Assembly: GCA_016110215.1 (NCBI GenBank)
Contig: JADWQD010000004.1
Span: forward strand, 2,790,001 to 2,854,000
Source of the DNA: Capronia americana
Lineage: Eukaryota; Ascomycota; Eurotiomycetes; Chaetothyriales; Herpotrichiellaceae
Reading direction: 5' to 3'
Length of the DNA stretch: 64,000 bases
Part shown: positions 30,254-41,305 of the stretch, piece after piece
Position numbering within the stretch: the stretch's first letter is position 1
Layout of the letters: every line of letters starts with the position of its first letter
Position numbers and translations under genes: made by a program
The notes under the pieces: generated by a model
Databases searched by the model: none
What the model saw: the letters and a program-made list of their open reading frames with translations, nothing else
Told to the model about the DNA's origin: nothing

Positions 30254-33200
30254 TCTTACGCTCCTCCACGGACTTCCACCACACCTCAAGAAATTTCTGA
30301 CACAAGCAGGTCGGAAATGGAATCTGCTCTGAGGTCGGAGTGCGTCGACTACATCTCAGACTCCGCGTTTCTCCTCGTCAACCCCGCGAGGGAAGGAAAT
30401 GTATGCAAGAATAGAAATCGGGTCCGACGAAATTGGAAGCCCCAGCGGCCAGTTGAAATATTTCGAGCCTTTCTCAGGGTTGCAAACGCCCGGTGTAAGG
30501 CACAGGTTGTAATTGTCTTTGGGCCGGAATTTGGGGCACTTTTGTGCTTTGTGCGCAATTGTGACTGAAGCGGGAAAGCGTGAATTGCTGCCAAATTTGG
30601 CTGGGGTGTTGCGTTCGTTGATGCCTTACTCGCGCCTCGTCTCGTCGCAAGTATGTTTACAGGCGACCAAAAGACGTCGGATCACTCTCAGGTGAGATGG
30701 CGAAGCGTTCGTCACGAGTGACTGGCTCGCCGCATAAAGCGAGGGGTGGGACGTGTCCGGCTGTGCTTTGTGCCTCGATCTCGCAAGCTAGCATGCGGCC
30801 TGTGTGGCTCGCCTCGTTGGATCCTGTAGGCAAGGGGGATGTGGTGATGGCGGTGGCAACGAGCTTCGTTGGACGTCGTGAGGAAGTGACAAGTCTTTTG
30901 TTCTTCGACCAAGTGGATCACGTCCTTTACATAATCCCTGCCAGATTTTCTTCGCCTCTTAAGGTACAGTACCTGCAGTCTGGTTCGAGGTGCCGAAGCC
31001 GGTCAAGATCAGCTTGCACAGAATCTTGTCGACAGCGACCCTGAAAGGTTGAAAATTGGACTCCGATCCAGATCGAATTCCGCTCGCTGGTAGGTCGATC
31101 AATGTCGCAGTCGATGCCCGAGGACGCTTTCTTTAGCCGCTGGTGACGACGATGATACACCCACCTTGTGTCCCTCTACCGCTGGTCTCGTGTCGCACAG
31201 CAGTCAAAGCTGGGTGAGTGTCAGTGATGTTTCGGTACGAACTGTGATCGCAAGCTCTGTGTGATGACATTATTGGCCTCTTGCTCGCCTCATCGAAAAT
31301 TCTCCGCCCACGGTCTGCTAGCCCACGAGGGCAGCCAGGGGCCGAGGTCTTTCTTGCCAAAAGCAGCATCGGCGCTCTGGGTGTCTTAGCTACTGAATGT
31401 TTGGTACAGCGGATGCCTTCCGTATGGCCTAGAGGGACCTCCTGCCGGCCCGCGGCACTGCACTGATCTCTCCCGGTGTGCATCCCCGTCGTTGTCGGCG
31501 CAGGCAGCGTGGCGGATTAACGCACCTAGGGAAGGGGGTTTGGGTACTCGGACGACATAATAGCTTGCAGCAAATGTCAGGAACGGCCTTTCTGGTCTTC
31601 TACCATCTCGCTTCCCTTTGACCGCTCCGTTCCTGCCACTGAGATAGAGGAAGCCGACTTCCCAATTCCGGTTGGACATGCCGCCTTGGCCCTGCCTCCA
31701 GACCGTCCAGCAAAACTTACTGCAACGATTCTCGCAGCGTCACAGCTGCGCACGCCGATCACCCCTCTTCTCAGCGACGCGAGAGTGAGTTTGACGCTAG
31801 CTATCGCCGATACAAGGCGGTGCGAACAATGCTCTTTGCTTACGTCGACATGACACTGATCTTGGTGCTCTTCTGGATCCCCTTCAGAGAGGCTACGGTG
31901 TCACAAGATGGCGGGGCTTTCCAATGCCCGTGCTCTGGAGTAAGTTACATCCCTGCTCACCTGTTGCCCTGCCCAGCTAGACGTCGACGTTTCACTGTTG
32001 GATAATCTCTAACTATCATCTTTAGCCCGCCCGGCGCCCGGTAGCTCATCACCTCCTTCGGAACCATCATTTCCTCCGCTAGAAAGCTTTACCTCACAGT
32101 AGCCTACACAAGGCCTGTCCTCCTACAGTTTCCTTCCCTGGGCACGATCATCCCTCCGCCCAACTGTTAGCTCCAACATGTCAGACAGGCCCTGGAAGAT
32201 GAAACAAGGCTATGACGAGGAGGCTTGCCTTTTCAGCAGCAAGATCGGCAGGGACATTCTTCCAGAAAGACCGAACGACCAGGGCATGAGATGAGCCATG
32301 CGTGGGGCTTTGCACCAACTTTAGGCACCACATGCCCCGGAAAATATCCGCTCGTGGGGCCTGGAAGAAGCAACTTTGCCATGAGTTGATCAACACTCCA
32401 AGCACGTTTCGAGAGAGACGGCGAGGACGATCACCTCACGCCCACGAGAGTGACAATCCATCACTTCCTTCTCGCCGCCGCCGGGTCTTGAACTGTGGAA
32501 GGCGTCGGGTCAATTCTACTCGTAGTCACGCCTGCCTTGTCTCGCGCACTTGCCGCAACTCCGGACAAGGCGGATCAGAGCTCCTAGCGATCTTCTGGTG
32601 CATTAGTTTTATCCCCCGTTTGCAGATAATGCAATTCTCCTGGAAGATCGAATCGCCAGGAATTCACCGCTGAATGAGCCCAATCCGACACCGCCGTTCA
32701 AAACTTCGGCCTTTCCAATCCGCAGACGCCATTCTACCGCCGAGGAGATCCGCAACTTGCTAACGCCTGAGAACACGACACCCGAAGCCACTATCTGAGC
32801 TCCCTGAAAAGATTTCCGGGAAAGTCTTCGAAGCATACGAGCACTACATAAAGAGCATGGCGTGGACAACTCACGTTGGGGATCAGCCACCCCACTGCGG
32901 GAGACGATCAGAACTGATCATCGTCCTCCTCGTTCTCTAGGTAGCGCTGATCTATCCTTGCCCGCCCCTGGTGTCAATTTGATCTTCGTGTTGGGATTCC
33001 AACCCCTGCCCTGTCCCTGCCTGTCTCATGAGTATTTCAATCTCCGAGAGGTGGCATCCACGGTCAGATCTCGAAAGCACGGGTTTCAAAGCCGAGTACA
33101 CGTACGGAAAAATGCCATCCATCACATGCGGTAACCGCAGCCGACGGATAAACGGTTCCAAGCGCCTCGATCTCGAATGCTTCCTGGCCACAACTGGCCC

Positions 33201-33541
33201 TCGCTAGATTCGAGTGGGCAGTACGGAGTATTAGACGCGACCATGATTGAGTTGCCCTAGTCAACCGAACATGCTCCCTTCGCGTACGAGTCCTCCTACC
33301 GTTCGTTCTCCATCAGGCTTGCCCGTGTTTCAATTCCCGGAAAATGATGGCGTGTCGCAATAACAATCCATTAGGCATGCGTAGCACAGTCTTGATGCTT
33401 CAAGCTTCCTTTGACATGCCGACGCAAGCCACATCGCAGGCCGGGCCAGTTCCCTCGGAAGTACTGAGAAAAGCGACAGATATCGAGCTCGGACCTCGAG
33501 GTATGGCAATGCAAGCCGTCATGAAAGCGAGGACGGTACCA
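30254..33541. other. Gene-poor gap
   Basis: 3.29 kb without a confident gene. It contains the rsr1 promoter at its left end and an orphan coding-like segment described separately. Other open frames (30697-31044, 32302-32673) look random. Confidence 0.45.
31530..32090 (+). other. Orphan coding-like segment with intron-like signals
   Basis: From 31530 to about 31850 the plus strand is open for about 107 codons with protein-like content (segments DRSVPATEIEEADFPIPVGH and ILAASQLRTPITPLLSDAR) and no in-frame ATG. Just downstream, another frame starts at ATG 31829 (MLFAYVDMTLILVLFWIP) and meets a strong GTAAGT near 31940, a CTAAC and a TTTAG near 32026. These could be exons of an unrecognised gene, a decayed gene or a spliced non-coding RNA. 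I could not build one consistent protein. Confidence 0.25.
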
Positions 33542-34891
33542 TCATAGGCAATTGCCACCAGCCTCGACCTCGCTCACTCTTTCACCGGCGTATCGTTGTT
33601 CTTCGTCCTCATCATCAGTGTCTTCTTCCCCTCTCATAGCCCACCACCAGCGGCTGCCCTTCCAGATCCCATCCACATCACCTCTCGCTTCCTCTTCCTC
33701 CTCCGTGCCGATGAGCCATGTCCACTTCTTGAGGAACCATTTCTTTGCTTCCCAACTTCTCGTGCTCCAGGCAACACTCTCACGCATATCCCTCTTTCCG
33801 CTCTTTGTTGACCTTCCGTGACGATTCGACAGCCCAGACATTCCGCCCCAACACACAAGACCGCCGTGCATGATGTCAACAAAGAGCTGGCTATGGTCCA
33901 GGATACCATCGACAGACGCTTTGACAGCGTGTTCCCGGAAATGCGGGAAGACAATACAATCGAGGTAAGTTGGATGCGGGTTCAGCAGTTGTGCGGGTGT
34001 GGGTCGCATAGGCGGCTTGACGCCCTCGAGATGATCGTGCAATTCTGGTGTGATGTTCATGAAGGTATCGGCGATTCTATATGCCACTGTGGTGGACGAG
34101 ATTGAGTTTGTCGGCGACCTTGGATCGGGTTTGTTGAGAGCGACATAGCAGCCGGGGAAATGTGACGGGTGGTCGTTGAGATACTGACTGCGACTGATCT
34201 TGAGCGCCGAGCCGATGGCGAGCGAGGCCTCGATATTTGCTTCTCCGACCAGGCGCATGTGATTCATGTATGGATCAGCAACTGTGGATCTCGGGGAGGT
34301 GAACCCACTCGACGTCCGATGAGGCGTCAGTGTGATCAAGGATCTGGAGCCTTGCAGTGAGCCAGCGGGACTGGGGTACCCCTTGTGCGACGAGCCTGTT
34401 CTGGTGGGCATAGGCCAAATCGGTCCCATCCATATGTCGCCATAGTCATCGTGGGTGTGCTCAACCACGGCCTGCGAGTCCAGCTCCGGTGGGGGTGTTT
34501 CCGGTGCTACCTGGAACTGGATCCCCGGCAGCGAGCCCTGGCCGAACGGCAAGTCACCAGCGGCCACGAACGCATCGGCGAGGTTGATGAAGCTTGAATG
34601 CGGACGGGTGGTCGTGGGCGTTATCTCGGTTGGAAATGCCGGAGGATGATAATCGAGGTCGACAGCTTGTTCAGGATGGATTTCGGTGCTCGGCACCGCC
34701 AGGAACTGATCAGGTAATGCAGCCGCGTGAGGGAGAGCAGAAGCAGCCTGTTCCTCCAGCACCTCGAGCTTCTTCTTCAGCTTCTCCCGATATGCCTTCT
34801 GGGCGCGGCGATTCTGCTCACGCCGCTTGTCTGTGACTCTCCGAACGTAAGCCTTCCGAGTACCGGTCTTGACGCTCTGATCATTGGCCAT
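33542..34891 (-). CDS. bZIP transcription factor with DUF3425-type C-terminal region
   Basis: 449 aa from ATG 34891 (a further ATG four codons upstream is possible). The basic region is near the N-terminus: RRVTDKRREQNRRAQKAYREKLKKKLEVLEEQ, with the NRRAQKAYREK core of fungal bZIPs; the leucine zipper is short. A Pro/Thr/Ser-rich middle follows. From about 230 to 400 comes a more ordered block (LRLVGEANIEASLAIGSALKI, HPTYLDCIVFPHFREH, WEAKKWFLKKWTWLIG) matching the DUF3425 region common in filamentous-fungal bZIP proteins. The C-terminus is very acidic. Expected to be a nuclear DNA-binding regulator; targets unknown. No intron is needed to read it through. Confidence 0.87.
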   Translation of the reverse strand: MANDQSVKTGTRKAYVRRVTDKRREQNRRAQKAYREKLKKKLEVLEEQAASALPHAAALPDQFLAVPSTEIHPEQAVDLDYHPPAFPTEITPTTTRPHSSFINLADAFVAAGDLPFGQGSLPGIQFQVAPETPPPELDSQAVVEHTHDDYGDIWMGPIWPMPTRTGSSHKGYPSPAGSLQGSRSLITLTPHRTSSGFTSPRSTVADPYMNHMRLVGEANIEASLAIGSALKISRSQYLNDHPSHFPGCYVALNKPDPRSPTNSISSTTVAYRIADTFMNITPELHDHLEGVKPPMRPTPAQLLNPHPTYLDCIVFPHFREHAVKASVDGILDHSQLFVDIMHGGLVCWGGMSGLSNRHGRSTKSGKRDMRESVAWSTRSWEAKKWFLKKWTWLIGTEEEEEARGDVDGIWKGSRWWWAMRGEEDTDDEDEEQRYAGERVSEVEAGGNCL

Positions 34892-35750
34892 CTGTGAGCG
34901 CAACGGTGATCCCGATGACCGCTTTGATCACAATCACGATCTGAGAATCCTCCTACTCGGTACAACGGCAGGAGAAGCCTGTACTGCTGCTAATGCTAAT
35001 GCTGGCTTACGAACCGATGGATCTCGCACCACGCAATTGCAGGATGTATGTACACAGATAGAAATCTGTGTCGACGAGAGAGTTGAGTGAGCGAGTGAGC
35101 CACACACTGCGATCGAAACCCATTGGGCGAAGTCTCAAGTCCCAAGTCCAGCCCGACGAGGCCAAAAGGCAAATGTATATGGCTGATTCCCGCTTCGGCC
35201 GACCCCGTCAGTAAGCCAAAAGTAAGCCAGTCAGTCGAGCAGGACGAAGAGCGTAGCGCAAAGAACGAAGATTAGTCACGTCCTCGAGCTTCATTGGTCC
35301 AGTTGCGCGTAACTGTATTAGCGAATTACGAGAAGCAGGCCACCAGGGCCAAGCAGGGGTCTCGGATTTTTACCGAGAAGACCGCCGTTGGCCGTGCCGT
35401 GACGTCATTGTATCAAGGCGCGTTTGTGTTGCGTTGCGTTTCGTTTCGTTGCGTTGAGTTGATGTCGACAACTGCTACTTGTACGAGTATGGAGTATAGA
35501 GTACGAGTAGAAGCATTCTACCTACGGAGTACCTGATTTAGACGTGCGTACGGAGTCAACGTAGTACAGTATACGCGTATATATATAATTCGTAGTACGT
35601 TGGAGTGAGTGGTATGTATCTTCGAGTACTCGGTAGTCAGCCTTATGAAGATGATCGATATATCTCGTATAGATACATAGGTAAGTAGATTGCCACCGGC
35701 CCGAGAATTGCACAATGTGGCAAAGATGGTGCTGGGGCTGATGCTGGTCC

Positions 35751-35786
35751 TCATGCTCATGCTCATGCTCATGCTCATGCTCATGC
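35751..35786. repeat. Hexanucleotide microsatellite (tcatgc)6
   Basis: Six perfect copies of tcatgc, in the upstream region of the bZIP gene, outside any supported coding sequence. Confidence 0.95.
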
Positions 35787-35890
35787 TAATACTATATATG
35801 AAGATGCAAGTGTCTCGAACGAAGAACATGATGCATTTTCTTTCCATGCCATGCCACGCCACGCCATGTCAAATGGGAGGACACACCAGG

Positions 35891-35920
35891 GAACGTGCAA
35901 GAACGTGCAAGAACGTGCAA
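35891..35920. repeat. Three perfect tandem copies of a 10-mer (gaacgtgcaa)
   Basis: Three identical adjacent copies, preceded at about 35848-35868 by a run of ccatg/ccacg pentamers. Located between the bZIP promoter and the Cti6-like gene. Confidence 0.95.
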
Positions 35921-36115
35921 ATTTCCCAATCATCAAAACTCATTGTTGGTTTTCAAAACCTTTGTGCAACTCCAATCGATGCTCATTTCCATGCACAATC
36001 CACAAACCCCTTGTTGAACTCCGAGCACTCCTTTCGATATGCCATGCCTATATCCCTGTTTGATCTCGCTCGGTCGTGGTATACCTCTCATGTTCAAATT
36101 CCCCATAGTCTTGCA

Positions 36116-38185
36116 TCACCGCGTATAGACCCCATAAGTACTCTGCCATTGGACCAAATTCTTGGTAAGTGATTCCATCATGTCCACACTGCCCATTGTC
36201 CCAAAGTCCCTCTCGTCCATCATAATCATCGGATTCTCACCATCATCCCCCGTTTTCCCCTGCACGTCTTTCAATCCCGCTTCTACCGCCCGTACGAGAC
36301 TCGCCGTCGGTAGTGCACTCGCTCCAGCTGCACTCAACCTCGATCCGCTAGAACTCTTGCTCAACCCATTCGGGGTGTTTGTGCCCTTTGAACTGCCACC
36401 ACTCCCATGACCACTCACGGTATTCTGCGCCGCTATCTGCGTCGTCCGCTCGGATTGCATTCGTCCCACAAACTCGAGAATGGCAGCAACACGGCGTTTC
36501 ATTTCATTCATGCTCGTCCGCGCCGGGTGCGTCTTAGCTTTCGAACTGCGGCCGCTCTCCCCATTGATGTTATGGCCGTGACCAGTCGCATGTCGGGTGT
36601 GGTCTTTCCCTTCGGCGCCATTGGCGGGAGGGGACGCACCGCCGGGTTTATCGCCACCATTTGTCTCGTGCGGACCGTCTCGAAGGGGTGTGCTCTCCTC
36701 GTCACCATTCTCTCGATCGCGGGTATATTGATTCCGTCCCAGCCTTCCTCTTCGCAACGGTGGTTTGCCGCCTGTTTTGCGGCTAGTGGTATTTGAACGG
36801 CCGGACGGAGGTGTCTCTGCTTTAGGTTTTCCGTTACTCTGTACCGCTTTTGCGGGGGAGAGGCTCGGTGTCGGAGGTGGTGAATCTGTCAACTGTTAGC
36901 CATCTCGCCCATTGCACGAGGTAAAGTTATGGCTCACCCTCTCCTCTTCTTCGCTCCGATCGGGCATTTCGTTTACTTGCGGCCTCTGCTCGTTGAGCCG
37001 CCTGCTGCTCCTTTTGCTTCTCGCGAAGCTCCTTTTCTTTGTTGGTTCGAGCAGCAGCTCCTCTTAGCCTTTGCAAGGCAGTTCTGCCAGTCTGAGGCCC
37101 GTCCTCGATGTTCGTGGGTTCGGGCGACTCTGTGTGCTTGGAGACCGTGTCTGAGGAGTGAGAACCAGTTCGTTGACGCTTGGAATTGCCCTTGTTACTG
37201 CTCAGAGTTAGCCGCCCATCGCTTTCTGGGTGTTCCACAGTATCTTACTCTTCTGATTCTTCCCGTGTACGCTTGCCCAGGGAGCCCATCTCTTTGCTCT
37301 CCTCAATTGCTCTCCTCAGCATCTCGTCTTCGTCATAGGCAACTCGGCTATTCATTGTGGCCCTTCGTTTCGTGATCTCGCTCTGGGTTGATTTGCTGTC
37401 TTTCTTGCGTCCCGTTTCAGGGTTGGAGGATAGAGGGGATGAGCGTCTGGAGGACGTGTCAAGTAAGGGAACGTAGTGGGAAGATTTCGGCCTAGGGGGA
37501 GAGACAGGTCAGCTGCGGTTGTTCACTGGCTCGCAAACGCCACGGTCAAACAAGGTAGCTTGTCGCTCGAAGCGAAGGAGCATGACCATGTTGAGACCAG
37601 CTGTATTGGCGCGGGAGACAATGAGAGGAGCCCAACTCACCCGTTTGAAGACCTCACGATTTTGTGTAGTTCTGGTTTGCACTGTTCACAGAAGTACTCG
37701 TCCGGCAGAAAGACCTCATCAACGATACCCATACATCCTCCATGTTGCCATACACCACAGTTATCGCACTGGACGAAGAAGTTGCCGGTCTCCTCGACAC
37801 TGTCGTCCATGCCTATCAGCCGTTGTACTAGCCCAAATGGAGGGCCAGGATATTCGGCTTGTCCGCATATGCAGCGGGTAATTTCCTCATCAGCTGCTTC
37901 AATGTCATTCTCTTCATCGTCTAGCGGTTGTTTGACGACTGGTTCTTTGTCTTCTCCATTCCGACGACTTCTGCGTGGTGCAGTCTGCCCGGCTCGGGCG
38001 GTGGAGTCTGCGCCATCGGCTGATTCAGGCGGTTGTGAGGAGGAGCGGCGAGGATAGGCTGGGCGCTGGCTCGTTCGAGTGTCTCGATCCGGCTTTGAGT
38101 TGGTCGAGGTGTTGGAGTTTGTGTGGATGGGACCTTGAGCGGGTTGCTGCGAGGAGCGAGCACGGGATGACCGTCGGGGACTCAT
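36116..38185 (-). CDS. Cti6-like PHD-finger protein (Rpd3L-type chromatin factor)
   Basis: Four exons: 37641-38185, 37249-37491, 36938-37197 and 36116-36885, giving 605 aa; each intron has GT..AG and a CTAAC/CTGAC branch site, and phases match. Exon 1 carries a basic Ser-rich N-terminus (MSPRRSSRARSS) and one PHD finger: CICG, then QCDNCGVWQHGGC, then YFCEQC, the C4HC3 zinc pattern. The loop between the first two cysteine pairs is long. Exon 2 contains a conserved SRVAYDEDEMLRRAIEESKE block, exon 3 a highly charged coiled-coil-like helix (NKEKELREKQKEQQAAQRAEAA), exon 4 a C-terminal helix (MNEMKRRVAAILEFVGRMQ). This organisation matches Cti6, a subunit of the Rpd3 large histone deacetylase complex linked to Tup1-Ssn6 and iron or hypoxia responses in yeast. 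Confidence 0.88.
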
Positions 38186-39631
38186 TTTGGGCTTTCGGCG
38201 GCGGAACGTGACTGGCTGAGCTGCGTGAGTACTACAGCCCGATAAAGAAGAGTAGGAGGCGTTGTATGAGGGTAGGAGCAGTGGTGGTAGCGCAGCAAAG
38301 GGAGGCCTCGCGCAAAGGGTGGGTTGCTTGGGAATCGGTCGTCGCAAAGCTGGACAAAACAGAAAGTGACAGGAGATCAAACTGACAAGTAACAGAAACA
38401 GTAACTCCAAATCGCCAGCGTTGAAGATGGCATCTTCACATGGTCGATGACAGGAAATTTGTACAGAGGTAACAAGAGAGGAGGGACTTCTCTCTCTCTC
38501 ACACACACAACCCTCTGGTCTCTGCTCTGCTCTGCGGTGACTGCACCAGAGTGGCGATGGCATCTGACTGGCTGGGGCGATGGAAAAGCGGGTCAGGTCC
38601 ATGCACTGCGTCGGTCCCTCCAAAATTCTCCAATTGACCAGGCCGATCTTTGCGCGAATCTGCTTCTCCAATCCTCGAGTGCTGAGCCCGGTTGTTGCTC
38701 ACTCTTTCAGGTGCGAGCCCAACGCTTCGACCCCAGGGACGACTCTCGTTGAGAGTCGCTGGGTCTGTACTCGTACTGTGTAGGAAAGGACCTTGTCCCT
38801 TCCAAAACATACCCGTTGGTTGGGTGGAGGGCGAGCAATGACAAGGTTCTCCACTTCCGGCTCACGTGCTTCGAGGGGAAGCAGAACCAATCAACGCGTC
38901 CGCTTCAGCACCCACTCGAGCACGCGTCCGTTCCGTTCCTTTTAAGATCTTGAATCACCCCGAGGTCTATCGATTAACTCAACCTAAAACCCATCTTCTG
39001 CGACATTGTTGTGCTCAACGACTGCACGGGTACTACGCCGGTGTTTCTTGAATCTCTCGCTCACAGGCTGTCGGCATAGCTCTCCGCCTTGTATGCGAGG
39101 CACGTCTTCGTCCGAGGGCGTCGGTTCGGAGCAAAGGTTTTTCCGAACCTGCACTATCATCTCCGAGACACCACTCTCATGCTAACCCAGGCTGCGTCTT
39201 TGTGGAATGTCCATCCGCAGGAGAAAGAAACAGGCGTTAGGTTAGCTTGCGGGTCGAGGTTGCTCAGTTGCTACGACATTCAGCCTCGCCATCCTCGTAA
39301 AGAAAATCACCTCCTGGCGCAACGTGTCGACGAAGGCAGTTACAATATGCTTTTGAATTATATCCGCCCCCTAGGCGACTTGTGCCAGTTACGTTACAAT
39401 GCAGTTCTTCTGCTAGGAAATCCAAAGCCCTCGAACCCTGCTTCCGACGCCATACCATGCCATTCCTCACTCCAAAGGGGTCTAGTCTACGGCTTGAAAC
39501 GATCAACGCTCGCCTAGCGCTGGATACTGTTGGTACAAGGCATTTTGCTGCGGCCATCTCGTCGTAATTTCGTGTCATGGTACAGAAGGGGACAAATATT
39601 GCTGCAGCGTATGATGAAGGTTGATCTACGC
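38186..39631. other. Intergenic region
   Basis: 1.45 kb holding the promoter of the Cti6-like gene and the 3' UTR of the DUF1752-like gene. A short CA/CT run (ctctctctctcacacacaca) is near 38490-38510. No gene supported. Confidence 0.5.
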
Positions 39632-41305
39632 TCAAAACAAGGGCTCCGGACTGGACGGTGACTGGTAACCAGGGTCTTCGAGTTCGCTGACCCTCTGTTG
39701 CTTCGGGACTTGGACTCCACCCGCCTTTGTGACCCCATCACGATGGCCCATGGAGAGTAGCTCTTGTTCCTTAGACCTAGCCTTTTGTCGCGCTTCCTTT
39801 TCTTTCCCTTTCGATTCTTGCGCTTGTGCTGGAGGGCCAATGTCAGAGGTTCCGGTCTCGCTCCTCTTGCTGTTAATCAACAGGCTGAGCTGACTCTTTG
39901 TGCGCGGAAGTTCCATGGGGCTTGAGGAGGAGTCTGAGTCACTATCGTCAGAGAATGCCGCGCTGGCCATGCTAGTGCGCAATCGTGACGGTCCCAAATT
40001 CTCATCTCGCAACGGTGAGGTGGGCTGCTCTCGTTCTTTGCTTTTGTCAAGCTCCACCTGTGGAAGTTCGTCTGCAAAACGCACAATACTGCCCGGCCTT
40101 CTCATTCGGCCCAACCCTGCGAGATTTGTGGAGCTGGCCAGCATCCTCTGAGTTTCAACGAACTTGCCCCGGAAGTCTGGATGAACGAGTTCTCCTGAAG
40201 TGGTGGACTGAATTGGTGCAGTGGTCGCCAGCGGAGGGTTGGGTGATGTCGACTCTACACTCTGCCATGATGATGCGGACGGCAGAGCAAAGGCTGGGCC
40301 GCTGGTGGCCGCTATCATCGAATCTGTTAGCAGGATCCATTTATGGTAAGTGGTGAGGGGCCACTTACATGTTACCGGCAGGCCGGGAGGGGGGCCTCTC
40401 GCAGCCAGGCGCTCAACTCTTGCACTAGTATCAGGAGATTTAGCTGTGGTACTCTCAGTCAGTGCTCTGGGTGATTTTGGCTGGCTAGAGCCCCCAGCGG
40501 GCTTCTGTGTACTGGACTTCCTGCGTGGGATTGATGGTCGCGCCCTCGTCTTCCCGGCATTAGCCAAGACAGGCAGCCTCTGGCGACCCCCACTAGCGGT
40601 CCTGCTCAATGGAGGTCTGGAGGACGACTCAGACGTGGTCTGAGACGTTGAGCCTGATGTACTATCAGGTCGCAGCCCACTTGCCTCGCCTGCCAGGCGG
40701 AACGGCTGCTGAGGAACTTCGCTACGCGATGGCTGGCCCACGGCCGACCATCTAAAGTCTTGCAAAGTCGCACCAACGTTCTGACCGCCCCGAGGGCTTG
40801 AATCGTGCACCGGATGAGCCTCAGCAGAAGGAGACAGCGAGGCGGAGCGATTTCGAGACTGCCTTGGAGCAGGAGGGTCCTGTGTGTTATCATCATCAGC
40901 TGGCTTGACCATGCACGTCCACTCGACGCCCTTACCTGTAGTACAGGCGACCGGGGTAACGCTGGAATGCCCCCAATCGGTGTCAGGTCGAACTCCTGAC
41001 TACATTGCTGCCACAGTCGCGTCAAACGAGGAGGTGTGATAGACCGCGTCAAGGTGGGACTGCTCCATATTCGCCAGAATAGATTCCGTGATCGCACGGC
41101 CGCATTGTCTTGGGTCGCATCGCTTTGGATGGCATAGACTATCGATCGTGAGCCTCGCACTCAAACTAGTCCCGTAGGACCACGTACCTCTCCAGAACTT
41201 CCGAACGGCTTCGGAATTGGCGAAGCCGGCGTTGGAGTCATCGAAAGCGTATTGTTGTACATCAGGATTGGCATTAATAAGTCCTTGAGGTAGGACGGCC
41301 GTCAT
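39632..41305 (-). CDS. AreA GATA-like (DUF1752-type) N-terminal domain protein
   Basis: Four exons: 41188-41305, 40936-41138, 40369-40879 and 39632-40323, giving 507 aa. Introns are 49, 56 and 45 nt, with GTACGT, GTAAGG and GTAAGT donors. The folded N-terminus (residues 1-105) contains FWRVYAIQSD...RSRNLFWRIW at 37-64, which resembles the W-x-x-Y ... RLEN-WRLW signature of DUF1752, the region shared with the nitrogen regulator AreA but without its GATA zinc finger. The remainder is disordered, with Ser/Thr/Pro-rich and basic runs and a short RFADELPQVELD element near 290. There is no zinc finger or other DNA-binding domain, so a regulator or adaptor role is only a guess. Without splicing the N-terminal domain is hidden in other frames. 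Confidence 0.78.

Larger units (their letters stand above)
34892..36115. promoter_or_regulatory. Promoter region of the bZIP gene, repeat-rich
   Basis: 1.2 kb upstream of the bZIP start. It contains a hexamer array (35751-35786), an exact 10-mer triplication (35891-35920), a gttgcg/gtttcg run near 35430-35460 and A/T/G-rich stretches rich in TATAT near 35580. No gene supported. Confidence 0.5.
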
